From NCBI RefSeq assembly GCF_030264295.1, contig NZ_CP127173.1:1123501-1187500 (forward strand): 64,000 bases of DNA, written 5' to 3'. The translations under genes were made by a program, and so were the position numbers. Below are positions 51,255 to 59,306 of the stretch, one piece after another. The DNA is from Amycolatopsis nalaikhensis (lineage in GTDB: Bacteria > Actinomycetota > Actinomycetes > Mycobacteriales > Pseudonocardiaceae). How positions within the stretch are numbered: the stretch's first letter is position 1; each line of letters begins with the position of its first letter. The notes beneath the pieces are model-generated. The model had not been told where the DNA came from. It worked only from the letters and a program-made list of their open reading frames with translations, and searched no databases.

Positions 51255-51977
51255 GTGGTGATCCAGTTCCTGCGGGCGGCGGCGGTGGCGGCCGTGGTGG
51301 TGACCGGCCTGACCGCCGGCACCGGCACGACGGCCGACGACGCCTACGCGGCCGGGGAGCCCGCCCCAGCCCCTCCCGCACCGGCTGCCCCCGCTAAGTC
51401 CCCGGTCGGCGCGTTGTTCGCGAACGGAAGCCATTTCTGCACGGCGAGCGTCGTGCACTCGAACACCGGTGATGTCGTGCTCACGGCCGCCCACTGCGTG
51501 CGGGACGGAATGAGTTTCGCGCCCGGTTACCACGACGGGATCGCGCCGTTCGGAATGTGGACCGTGACCGGGGTGGCCGTCGCCGACGGCTGGACTTCGT
51601 CCGCCGATCCGGATCTGGATTTCGCGTTCCTGACCGTTCAGCAGGCCGGAAACCCGGCTTCACTGGAAAGCGTCACCGGCGCGAACGTGCTCGGCGTCAA
51701 TCGCGGATTCACCCACCGGATCACCCTCACGGGCTACCCCGACACGACCGATTCCCCGGTCGTCTGCGAAGGGGACACCACGCGATCCGACACCTTCCAA
51801 ATGCGCGTCGCGTGCCCCGGTTTCCCCGACGGCACCAGCGGCGGGCCGTGGGTGACCGACGGCGCGGTCATCGGCGTCATCGGCGGCTACCAGCTGGGCG
51901 GCGCCACCCCGGACGTCTCCTACAGCGCCTATTTCGACGACGACATCGCGAAGCTCTACGCCTCGGTCTCCGGCTGA
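51255..51977 (+). CDS. Secreted trypsin-like serine protease
   Basis: A 240-residue secreted protease with signal peptide (to about residue 32) and a Pro/Ala-rich pro-segment. The triad is visible: His in LTAAHCVRDG, Asp in DPDLDFAFL, Ser in FPDGTSGGPWV. Cysteine pairs flank the His and Ser as in trypsins. It would degrade extracellular protein. GTG 51255 follows CTTGAGGC, a weak site. Confidence 0.9.
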   Translation: MVIQFLRAAAVAAVVVTGLTAGTGTTADDAYAAGEPAPAPPAPAAPAKSPVGALFANGSHFCTASVVHSNTGDVVLTAAHCVRDGMSFAPGYHDGIAPFGMWTVTGVAVADGWTSSADPDLDFAFLTVQQAGNPASLESVTGANVLGVNRGFTHRITLTGYPDTTDSPVVCEGDTTRSDTFQMRVACPGFPDGTSGGPWVTDGAVIGVIGGYQLGGATPDVSYSAYFDDDIAKLYASVSG

Positions 51978-51983
51978 AAACGC

Positions 51984-52025
51984 GAACCGGGCCCGTGTCC
52001 CTGGCGGAGGACACGAGCCCGGTTC
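51984..52025. terminator. Bidirectional hairpin terminator
   Basis: GAACCGGGCCCGTGTCC (51984-52000) pairs with 52009-52025 with one mismatch, between convergent genes. Confidence 0.75.
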
Positions 52026-52039
52026 ACCTCTCGAGAAGC

Positions 52040-52903
52040 TCAGCAGCTCACGATGAGCCCGGTGAGCGCCGAGCACGTCTTCGACGCGCTGTCGTTGGCG
52101 CTGTTGGGATCCGTCGGCGAGCTCGCCGTCCGCACGGCCGTCGCGGTGTACGAGCCGAGGGCAAGCAGGCCGCCGTTGACCGAGAACTTCGCCGTCGCCG
52201 AAGCACCGCTGGCCAGCGAAGCGACGTCGCAGTTCAGCGTGCGGGTGGTGCCGACGCGGACGCAGCCGGTCGCGCTCGCCAACGACGTCCCGGACGGATA
52301 CGTTGCCACGACCCGGATCCCGGACGCGGCCGACGGGCCGGAGTTCGTCACGGTGAGCGTGTAGTCGATGCGCGCGCTCAGCCCGCCGTGCCCGCTCGCG
52401 GCGAGCGCGACCTTGACGTCGGCGAGCGTCGTCGGCTGGCCGATCGTGATCACCGGGCCGTCGGTGCTCGTGAAGGCGTAGTTGTCGCCGACGAACTGGT
52501 GCCGCAGGGTGAACTCGCCGGGCGCCGCGGTTTCCTTGACGCGCAAGGTGAACGTGACGGTCCGGGTCCCGCCCGGCTCGACGTCGCCGACCGGCCCGCG
52601 GTAGCTGCCGTCGTACACGTAGCAGTCCGCGGTGGTGCCGGCGCACGACACCAGGTCGGCGAGGTCGGTGAGCGCGGTCGGCTTCGCGGAAATAGCCGCC
52701 TTGCCACCGGTCACCGGGAAATCGAGTTCGTTGTACAGGGTTTCCGTGACGGTGAATGTCTGTCCCGGCAGCACGGTTGTGGGACTGACTTCGACAGAAC
52801 TGGGGGGCAGCGCCGCTTCCGCGGCGGGTGCCGTCGCGATGAAAGCCGTGGCCAAAGCGGCCACCGAGGACAGGATCGTGGTCCGTCGCCAGCTTCGTTG
52901 CAT
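52040..52903 (-). CDS. Secreted DUF11/CARDB-like cell-surface protein
   Basis: A 287-residue secreted protein with signal peptide (RRTTILSSVAALATAFIATAPAAEA) and two Ig-like beta domains; the second (about 175-275) is a DUF11 domain (ARIDYTLTVTNSGPSAASGIRVVATYPSGTSLASATG). It ends in a cysteine-containing tail. It has no sortase motif or membrane anchor. It is probably an adhesive or structural surface protein. ATG 52903 gives a normal signal peptide. Confidence 0.75.
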   Translation of the reverse strand: MQRSWRRTTILSSVAALATAFIATAPAAEAALPPSSVEVSPTTVLPGQTFTVTETLYNELDFPVTGGKAAISAKPTALTDLADLVSCAGTTADCYVYDGSYRGPVGDVEPGGTRTVTFTLRVKETAAPGEFTLRHQFVGDNYAFTSTDGPVITIGQPTTLADVKVALAASGHGGLSARIDYTLTVTNSGPSAASGIRVVATYPSGTSLASATGCVRVGTTRTLNCDVASLASGASATAKFSVNGGLLALGSYTATAVRTASSPTDPNSANDSASKTCSALTGLIVSC

Positions 52904-53040
52904 AGTCGTGATCTCGCTGTTCCGGTCCGGGAATGCCGCTATGACAGGTGATGCGTGGTCTCTTTTGGACAGCCGACGCTGATCAGTCGTCGCGCTCCCG
53001 GAATTCGTTACCGCCATCCGGCGGCGCCGCGGCGGGTCCG

Positions 53041-53670
53041 TCAGGAGGGACGCCAGCGGCCGTTCATCTCACCCGGGCGCGGCGGCGGGCCCGGCAGGTC
53101 CGGCCCGTCCCCGGCGGCCAGCCCGGCCAGGAGCATCGCGAGGTAGCGGCGGCGCAGCTGCCGGGTGCGCTCCGGGTCGTCGACCCGGATCGACGAGCAG
53201 CACTCGAGGATCATGCCGATGTCCTCGGGGACGGCGTCGGCGCGCAGCCGCCCGGACTCGCGCGCCCGCTCGACGATCTTGGCCGACAGCTCGTTCGCCC
53301 GCTGCGCGTCGATCCCCATCTCGGGCGTCGGGGTGAACGTGCCGGCGAGGTGCACGGTCAGCGAGTGCACGTCGGCGTCCACCACCCGGCCGAGGAACCG
53401 CTCGAACGCCGTCCAGCCGTCGGGCTCCTCGGCGGCGGTCTCGGCCTCGGCGATGTACCGGCGGAGCCCGTCGTGGCAGAGGCGGCAGAGCAGGAGCTCC
53501 TTGCTCGGGTAGCGCCGGTAGAGGGCGCTGATGCCGACGCCAGCGCGCTCCGCGACCTGTGAGATCGGCGCCTTCGGGTCGTTCAGGAAGACGTGGCGGG
53601 CGGCGTCGAGGATGACGACGTTGTTGCGGGCGGCCTGCCCGCGGCGGCCAGGGAGGGCGGTTTCCGGCAT
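53041..53670 (-). CDS. TetR-family repressor of the epoxide hydrolase gene
   Basis: A 209-residue TetR protein (helix-turn-helix HVFLNDPKAPISQVAERAGVGISALYRRYPSKELLL). It is divergent from the epoxide-hydrolase fusion gene, and two GGAACG-NNN-CGTTCC-type palindromes lie between them, one of them next to the -10 box. It should repress that gene and itself; the ligand may be the hydrolase substrate. Confidence 0.9.
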   Translation of the reverse strand: MPETALPGRRGQAARNNVVILDAARHVFLNDPKAPISQVAERAGVGISALYRRYPSKELLLCRLCHDGLRRYIAEAETAAEEPDGWTAFERFLGRVVDADVHSLTVHLAGTFTPTPEMGIDAQRANELSAKIVERARESGRLRADAVPEDIGMILECCSSIRVDDPERTRQLRRRYLAMLLAGLAAGDGPDLPGPPPRPGEMNGRWRPS

Positions 53671-53687
53671 GCCCGGAGATTACCACT

Positions 53688-53732
53688 GGAACGGATCGTT
53701 CCGCTCTGCTACAGTTCGGAACGAAGCATTCC
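53688..53732. promoter_or_regulatory. TetR operator pair and promoter
   Basis: GGAACGGATCGTTCC (53688-53702) and GGAACGAAGCATTCC (53718-53732) start exactly 30 bp apart, about three helical turns. TACAGT (53710-53715) between them is a -10 box for the hydrolase gene. Confidence 0.7.
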
Positions 53733-53754
53733 GTTCCAGTCTGAGGAGCCAGTC

Positions 53755-55452
53755 ATGACGGTCCCCGCCCTCCGCCCGTTCCGCGCCGAGGTCCCCCAGT
53801 CCGCCCTCGAGGACCTGCGGGGCCGCCTGCGCCGGGCGCTGTGGCCGGACGACCTGCCCGCCGAATACGGCGTCACGAACGAGCGGGTCCGCGCGCTGGC
53901 CGAGTACTGGCTGGAGAAGTTCGACTGGCGGGCGTTCGAGGCGCGGCTGAACGCGTACCCGCAGTTCGTCACGGAGATCGACGGCGAGACGATCCACTTC
54001 CTGCACGTCCGCTCGTCCCGTGCGGACGCGACGCCGCTGGTGCTGACGCACGGCTGGCCGGGCTCGGTGGTCGAGTACCTCGACGTGATCGGCCCGCTGA
54101 CGGAGCCGGAGTCGGCCGAGGCACCGGCGTTCCACCTGGTCATCCCGTCGCTGCCGGGCTTCGGGTTCTCGGGCCCGACCCGCTCGGCGGGCTGGGGCAC
54201 GCACCGCACGGCGGCCGCGTGGGCGGAGCTGATGGAGCGCCTCGGGTACGCGTCGTACGGCGCGGTGGGCAACGACGGCGGGTCGATGATCTCCCCGGAG
54301 ATCGGCCGGCTCGCGCCGGAGAAGGTCGTCGGGGTGCACGTGACGCAGCTGTTCTCGTTCCCGTCCGGCGACCCGGCGGAGATGGCGGACCTGAGCGAGG
54401 CCGACCAGGCCGCGCTCGCGCACCTGCAGTGGTTCTACGAGAACATGTTCTCCTTCAACCAGCTGCACAGCCAGCAGCCGCACACGCTGGCGTTCGCGCT
54501 GGCCGACTCCCCGCTGGCGTTGCTGGCGTGGAACGCGCAGCTGTTCGGCGAGCACCTGGACCCGGAGTTCGTGATCGCGAACGTGGCGCTGTACTGGCTG
54601 ACGGGCACGGGCGGCTCGTCGATCCGCTTCTACTACGAGAACGCGCACGCGACCGAGCAGCCGGCGGGCCCGACGACGGTCCCGACGGGTCTGGCGATGT
54701 TCGCCGGCGACTTCCAGTCGATCCGCCGGTTCGCCGAGCGAGACCACGCGAACATCGTGAGCTGGAACAGCTACGACGTGCGAAGCGGCAGCGGCGGCCC
54801 CCGAGACGCGGCGGGCCACTACGCGGCCCACGAGGCGCCGGAGGTCCTGGTCGCGGACATCCGCCAGTTCTTCGCGGGCCTCGACCGCTGGCCGCTGCTG
54901 ACGGCAGCGCACGAAGCCCTGCGCGCGGCGGTGACGGGGGTGACGGACTGGTCGTTGCCGACACCGTGCTCGGCGTGGACCGCAACGCAGGTCCTCCAGC
55001 ACGCGGCGGGCGACCAGCTGGGCTACGCGGCGTTCATCACGGGATCGGGCGGCCCCGACTTCGACCCGTTCGCCCCGTCCGGCGAGCTTTCGGGAACGCC
55101 GAGCGACTTCCTGGAGCCGACACTGACGGCGGCGGCAGCAGCGTTCGCGACGGTCGCCTCCGATGCGACGGCGGTCCCGACGCCGTTGCCGCAGGGAGCC
55201 CTTCCGGCCCCGGTTGCGGTGGGCGCGGCGGCGTTGGACGCGGCGGTGCACGCATGGGACATCGCGGTGGCGACGGGCCAGCAGTCCCCGCTGACCCCGG
55301 AGCTGGCGGCGGCGCTGCTGCCGGTGGCGAAGGAGCTGGCGGAACCGTTGCGAGGCTTCGCGTACGCGGCGGCTTTGGCGAGTGAGGCGGGCGACGACGC
55401 GGCGGCGGAGCTGCTGCGGTACCTGGGCCGCGATCCCCTGTGGACGGCTTGA
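53755..55452 (+). CDS. Epoxide hydrolase fused to a TIGR03086/MDMPI-like domain
   Basis: A 565-residue fusion. Residues 1-380 are an EHN-type epoxide hydrolase: N-terminal EHN segment (FRAEVPQSALEDLRGRLRRALWPDDL), oxyanion HGWPGS, nucleophile Asp174 in VGNDGGS, tyrosines in the cap, and His in AAGHYAAHEAPE. Residues about 385-565 match the mycothiol-dependent, DinB-like TIGR03086 group (ALRAAVTGVTDWSLPTPCSAWTATQVLQHAAGDQLGYAAF and DAAVHAWDIAVATG), with a metal-binding histidine pattern that looks partial. The fusion suggests coupled epoxide opening and mycothiol chemistry. ATG 53755 has GAGGA upstream. Confidence 0.85.
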   Translation: MTVPALRPFRAEVPQSALEDLRGRLRRALWPDDLPAEYGVTNERVRALAEYWLEKFDWRAFEARLNAYPQFVTEIDGETIHFLHVRSSRADATPLVLTHGWPGSVVEYLDVIGPLTEPESAEAPAFHLVIPSLPGFGFSGPTRSAGWGTHRTAAAWAELMERLGYASYGAVGNDGGSMISPEIGRLAPEKVVGVHVTQLFSFPSGDPAEMADLSEADQAALAHLQWFYENMFSFNQLHSQQPHTLAFALADSPLALLAWNAQLFGEHLDPEFVIANVALYWLTGTGGSSIRFYYENAHATEQPAGPTTVPTGLAMFAGDFQSIRRFAERDHANIVSWNSYDVRSGSGGPRDAAGHYAAHEAPEVLVADIRQFFAGLDRWPLLTAAHEALRAAVTGVTDWSLPTPCSAWTATQVLQHAAGDQLGYAAFITGSGGPDFDPFAPSGELSGTPSDFLEPTLTAAAAAFATVASDATAVPTPLPQGALPAPVAVGAAALDAAVHAWDIAVATGQQSPLTPELAAALLPVAKELAEPLRGFAYAAALASEAGDDAAAELLRYLGRDPLWTA

Positions 55453-55735
55453 GCGAAGGTCCGTGAAGGCCTCATCGGGGAGACTCGGTGGGGCCTTCCC
55501 GATGGCGCGGGCCCGGTCAGCTCGCACTCGCGCGGACCGGCCCACTTCCCGGGCGCCTCAGCCGATCGCGATGCCGCCAACGCCTGGTAAGCCTGCTCCC
55601 CCAACAACTCCGCCTGCTTCCGCCGCCTCGGCCAACCGCCGCACACCCGCTCCCCCAACAACTCCCCACCCGCGCCCGTGGGCCACCGCAGCCGCACTCC
55701 CCGAAAACCCGTTGCCCCCCAACAAATACCCCGCT
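55453..55735. other. Spacer with a weak hairpin and CCCCCAACAA repeats
   Basis: A 7-bp stem (55465-55471 with 55492-55498) may end hydrolase transcription. CTCCCCCAACAACTCC occurs twice near 55598 and 55646, and CCCCCAACAAATACC once near 55715. No gene is seen. Confidence 0.45.
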
Positions 55736-55741
55736 TACCCT
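55736..55741 (+). promoter_or_regulatory. -10 box TACCCT, leaderless start
   Basis: TACCCT, 7 bases before ATG 55749. Confidence 0.45.
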
Positions 55742-55748
55742 GGCCGCC

Positions 55749-56589
55749 ATGACGAACCGGCCCTTCCGGTGGGACCTGGTGCGTCCCGACCAGGTCGGGA
55801 CGCTCCTCGACAACGCCGAAGAACCGCACCTCTGGTTCCTCGACGACCTCACCACCTGCACCGCCAAGGTCCTGGCCCGCTGCGCCGACGGCGAACTCCA
55901 CTTCGTCGGCCGCTCGCTCGACAGCATGCACGATCTCCTCGGCGGCGCCCTCGAACGCACCTCGTGGCGCGCCCGCGTCCACCAGCTTCCCTTGTCCCTC
56001 AAGGCGACCGGCGACCTCGAACCACCAGACGTCAAGCTGCTCCGGGAAAACCTCGCCGCAGCCGGGATCACGCCCTTCTCCCTCGCTCGGGGCACGCGGC
56101 CCACCGTCTTCGCCGATCTCGTCTGCGACGGGGACACCTTCACCGAGGCTCTACCGCCAACTCCGCGACTGGATCGACGAGGACCGTGAAGCCTGGCACG
56201 TCATCCGGCGGAAGCTGCGGTTCGTCGGCGTCACTTCGCGGCAGCCGACCCGGCCGGATGCCTGGCGGTGGCAGGAAGGCGTCACCTGGACCGGGGAACT
56301 GCCCGCCGCCGCCGTGCGGAACGTCTCGCTCTCGCCCGCCGTCTGGTCCTACTTCGGGGACCACCAAGCGAAACTCACTCCCTCCTTTCCCCGCCAGCGG
56401 TGGACCGACGAAACCGTCCGGATCCCCGACCACGGCAAGGCGACGCGGCGCGCGCTCGCCGAAGCCTTCGCGCTCGTCGATGCCGGGCGGTCCGCCTCCG
56501 TGCGGGAACGGCTCGTGCGGACCATCGTCGGCGAACCCGCTCGCGGGGAACCCTGGCTGCGGGCGCTCGTCACCGAGCTCGGGGGCTGA
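55749..56589 (+). pseudogene. Unknown protein, one frameshift
   Basis: From ATG 55749 the frame reads MTNRPFRWDLVRPDQVGTLLD to about 56147, where GAGGCTCTAC breaks it; deleting one G gives TELYRQLRDWIDEDREAWHVIRRKLRFVGV and an in-frame end at 56589, about 279 residues. No family is recognised. The protein is acidic with several Trp residues and has no signal or helix. Codon use is normal on both sides of the break, so a sequencing error or a very recent mutation is likely. Confidence 0.65.
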
Positions 56590-56600
56590 CCGGGAGCCGG

Positions 56601-56606
56601 TACGGT
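56601..56606 (+). promoter_or_regulatory. -10 box TACGGT, leaderless start
   Basis: TACGGT, 6 bases before ATG 56613. Confidence 0.45.
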
Positions 56607-56612
56607 GACCGC

Positions 56613-57218
56613 ATGAGGCGCAAGGCCGTCGCCGTGCGGCGGGAGGAGATCGTGCTCGCCGCGCTCGATCAGATCCGGGCCCGGGGCATCGCCGGCGTGC
56701 GGGCGGCCGACGTCGCCGCCGCCCTCGATGTCAGCACCGCCTTGATCTTCTACCACTTCGGCACCCTGGAGGCGCTCGTCATCGAGGCGTTCCGGCAGGC
56801 CGCCGAGAAGAACCTCGCCGCCCTGCGCGACGCCCTCGGCCGCGACGGGACCGTCGACACCCGCCTCCGCGCCGTGCTGGCCCTGTACGCACCGCCCGGT
56901 CCCGGCTGGGAACTGTGGATCGAAGCGGGCGCGGCGGCCATGCGGGACATCCGGCTGCGCGACGTCCTGCAGCGGCTCGACCTGCGGTGGCGCGACGCCG
57001 TCGTCTCGCTCATCACCGAAGGCGTCCGGACCGGCGAATTCCGGTGCCCGGACCCGCGCGGCGCGGCCTGGCGGCTGACCGCGCTGCTCGACGGGCTCGC
57101 CGTGCAGGTCGTCGCCCGCGACGGCACCGTCACCGCGGCCGACTGCGCGCGGTGGACCGAGCAGGCACTGGCGCACGAACTCGGCGTCGCTGCCGAAGAC
57201 CGGCGGGACCGGCGGTGA
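56613..57218 (+). CDS. TetR-family regulator coupled to the dehydrogenase
   Basis: A 201-residue TetR protein (ALDQIRARGIAGVRAADVAAALDVSTALIFYHFGTLEALVIEAF). The C-terminal domain resembles BetI-type regulators. Its stop overlaps the next gene's GTG start (GTGA), so the dehydrogenase depends on its expression; co-transcribed repressor-enzyme pairs are usually self-limiting. Confidence 0.9.
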   Translation: MRRKAVAVRREEIVLAALDQIRARGIAGVRAADVAAALDVSTALIFYHFGTLEALVIEAFRQAAEKNLAALRDALGRDGTVDTRLRAVLALYAPPGPGWELWIEAGAAAMRDIRLRDVLQRLDLRWRDAVVSLITEGVRTGEFRCPDPRGAAWRLTALLDGLAVQVVARDGTVTAADCARWTEQALAHELGVAAEDRRDRR

Positions 57219-58270
57219 ACGAACCCGCCTTGCTCGAAGTGGCGTGGACCGACCCGGTCACCGGGTGCCGGGGTTACCTGGTGATCGACCGGCTCGTCCG
57301 CGGCGTGGCCAGCGGCGGCCTCCGGATGCGCCGCGGCTGCTCGCTCTTCGAGGTCCGCGGCCTGGCCAGGGGCATGACGCTCAAGGAGGGCCTCAACTAC
57401 GACCCCGACGGCCGGTACGTCCCGCTCGGCGGCGCCAAGGGCGGCATCGACTTCGACCCGTACGACGAGCGCGCCCGCGACGTCGTCGCGCGCTACCTGC
57501 GGGCCATGCGGCCGCTGATCGAGCGGTACTGGACCATGGGCGAGGACCTGGGCCTGCGGCAGGACGTCATCGACGGGATCATCGCCGAGATCGGCCTGCT
57601 CAGCTCGGTGCAGGCGGTCTACCCGCTGCTCGAAGACCGCGACGCGGCGACGGCGCGGCTGGCGGCGGCGTTCCGGGTCGAGGTGGGCGGCCTCGGGCTG
57701 GACGAGCTGGTCGGCGGGCTCGGCGTCGCGCAGGCGACGCTGACCGGCCTCGCCCTGCTCGGCCTGACCGGGTCGAACCGCGCGGTGGTGCAGGGGTTCG
57801 GCTCCATGGGCGGGGCCACCGCGCGGTTCCTCGCCGAGGCCGGGCTGCGCGTGGTCGCCGTCTCGGACGTGCGCGGGGTCGTCGCCAACCCCGGCGGCCT
57901 CGACGTCGAGCACCTGCTGCGGCACCGGGACCGCTTCGGCGGGATCGACCGCGACCACCTGAAGCCCGGCGACGAGCTGCTGCCGCCGGAGGCGTGGCTC
58001 ACCGTCCCGGCCGAGGTCCTGGTCCCGGCGGCGATCTCCTACTGCGTCGACGGCGACAACCAGGCCCGGATCGGCGCGAAGCTCATCGTCGAGGCGGCGA
58101 ACCTGCCGGTGACCGCGGACGCCGAAGAGCGGCTCGACGCGCGCGGCATCCGCGTGATCCCGGACTTCGTGGCCAACTCGGCGACGAACTCATGGTGGTG
58201 GTGGACCCTGTTCGGCGACGCCGCTTCGGCTCCTGACCTCGGGGAACGAATCAGCCCCCTAGATAGTTGA
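57215..58270 (+). CDS. Glu/Leu/Phe/Val (ELFV) amino acid dehydrogenase
   Basis: A 351-residue NAD(P)-dependent enzyme that deaminates an amino acid to its 2-oxo acid. The catalytic part reads MTLKEGLNYDPDGRYVPLGGAKGGIDFDP (substrate Lys in MTLKEG; catalytic Lys in GGAKGGI). The Rossmann part is VVQGFGSMGGATARFLAEAGLRVVAVSDVRG, and the late motif is VEAANLPVTADAEE. It is shorter than typical glutamate dehydrogenases (about 450), nearer to valine/leucine dehydrogenases (about 360). The preferred amino acid is not clear. Confidence 0.9.
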   Translation: MNEPALLEVAWTDPVTGCRGYLVIDRLVRGVASGGLRMRRGCSLFEVRGLARGMTLKEGLNYDPDGRYVPLGGAKGGIDFDPYDERARDVVARYLRAMRPLIERYWTMGEDLGLRQDVIDGIIAEIGLLSSVQAVYPLLEDRDAATARLAAAFRVEVGGLGLDELVGGLGVAQATLTGLALLGLTGSNRAVVQGFGSMGGATARFLAEAGLRVVAVSDVRGVVANPGGLDVEHLLRHRDRFGGIDRDHLKPGDELLPPEAWLTVPAEVLVPAAISYCVDGDNQARIGAKLIVEAANLPVTADAEERLDARGIRVIPDFVANSATNSWWWWTLFGDAASAPDLGERISPLDS

Positions 58271-58277
58271 ACGCTCT

Positions 58278-59306
58278 ATGAAACTTGGCATCTACAGCTT
58301 CGGCGACCGCGCGCCGGACCCGCACACAGGCGAGCAGCCGTCCGTCGCCCGGACGCTGGCCGACACCCTTGAGCGGATCAAGCTCGCCGACGAGCTGGGC
58401 CTCGGCTTCTACGGCCTCGGCGAGCACCACCTCGACCAGTACGCGATCTCCAACCCCGGCACCGTCCTGGCCGCCGCCGCGAGCGTCACGGACCGGATCA
58501 CCCTCAGCTCCGCCGTCACCGTGCTCAGCACCGAAGACCCGGTGCGCCTCTACCAGCAGTTCACGACCCTCGACCAGCTCAGCCACGGCCGCGCCGAGCT
58601 GCTCGCCGGGCGCGGGTCGTTCACCGAGTCCTTCCCGCTGTTCGGCAACGACCTCGGCGACTACGACGAGCTCTTCGAGGAGAAGCTGGCCCTGCTGCTG
58701 CGGATCGACCGCGAAGACCCGCTGACCTGGTCCGGCAAGTTCCGGCCGCCGCTGGAGAACGCGCGGATCCTGCCCCGGCCCTACGGCGAGCGCCTGCGCA
58801 TCTCCGTCGGCACCGGCGGCAACCCCGAGTCCTCGATCCGGGCCGGGCTGCTGGGCCTGCCCGTGGTCTACGCCGTGATCGGCGGCCGTCCCGAGCGGTT
58901 CGCGCCGCTCGTCGACCTCTACCGCCGGGCCGGGGAAGCCGGGGAGCACCAGCCCGAAGACCTGCACGTCACCATGGGCGCCATCGGGTTCATCGCCGAG
59001 AAGTCGCAGGACGCGAAGGAGAAGTTCTACCCGTACTGGCTCGAGACGATGAAGTACGGCGCCCGCGCCCGCGGCTGGGCGGTCCCGACCCGCGCGGAGT
59101 ACGACGAGTACACCCGCGACGCGCAGGCGTTGTTCGTCGGCAGCCCGCAGGAGATCGCCGAACGCATCATCGCCGTCGGCAAGCTCACCGGCGCGGCCAG
59201 GTACGCGATGCAGATGGACTGGTCGGGCGTGCCGCACGCCGACGTCATGCGGGCCATCGAGCTGCTCGGCACCGAGGTGCTCCCGTTGGTGGAAAAGGAG
59301 TTCTAG
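58278..59306 (+). CDS. LLM-class flavin-dependent oxidoreductase
   Basis: A 342-residue luciferase-like TIM-barrel protein that would use FMN or F420. It opens LGIYSFGDRAPDP and has LGLGFYGLGEHHLDQYAISNPGTVLAAAASVTDRITLSSAVTVLSTEDPVRLYQQFTTLDQLSHGRAELLAGRGSFTESF, typical of the group. The substrate is unknown. ATG 58278 lies 8 bases after the dehydrogenase stop, without a ribosome site. Its stop overlaps the convergent FAD gene by 4 bases. Confidence 0.9.
   Translation: MKLGIYSFGDRAPDPHTGEQPSVARTLADTLERIKLADELGLGFYGLGEHHLDQYAISNPGTVLAAAASVTDRITLSSAVTVLSTEDPVRLYQQFTTLDQLSHGRAELLAGRGSFTESFPLFGNDLGDYDELFEEKLALLLRIDREDPLTWSGKFRPPLENARILPRPYGERLRISVGTGGNPESSIRAGLLGLPVVYAVIGGRPERFAPLVDLYRRAGEAGEHQPEDLHVTMGAIGFIAEKSQDAKEKFYPYWLETMKYGARARGWAVPTRAEYDEYTRDAQALFVGSPQEIAERIIAVGKLTGAARYAMQMDWSGVPHADVMRAIELLGTEVLPLVEKEF

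Noticed and set aside
18213..56589. Programmed +1 frameshifting as the reason for the broken genes
   Set aside because: The breaks are in unrelated genes, lack a shared slippery sequence with a stop codon, and each is repaired by one-base deletion; errors or recent mutation are simpler.
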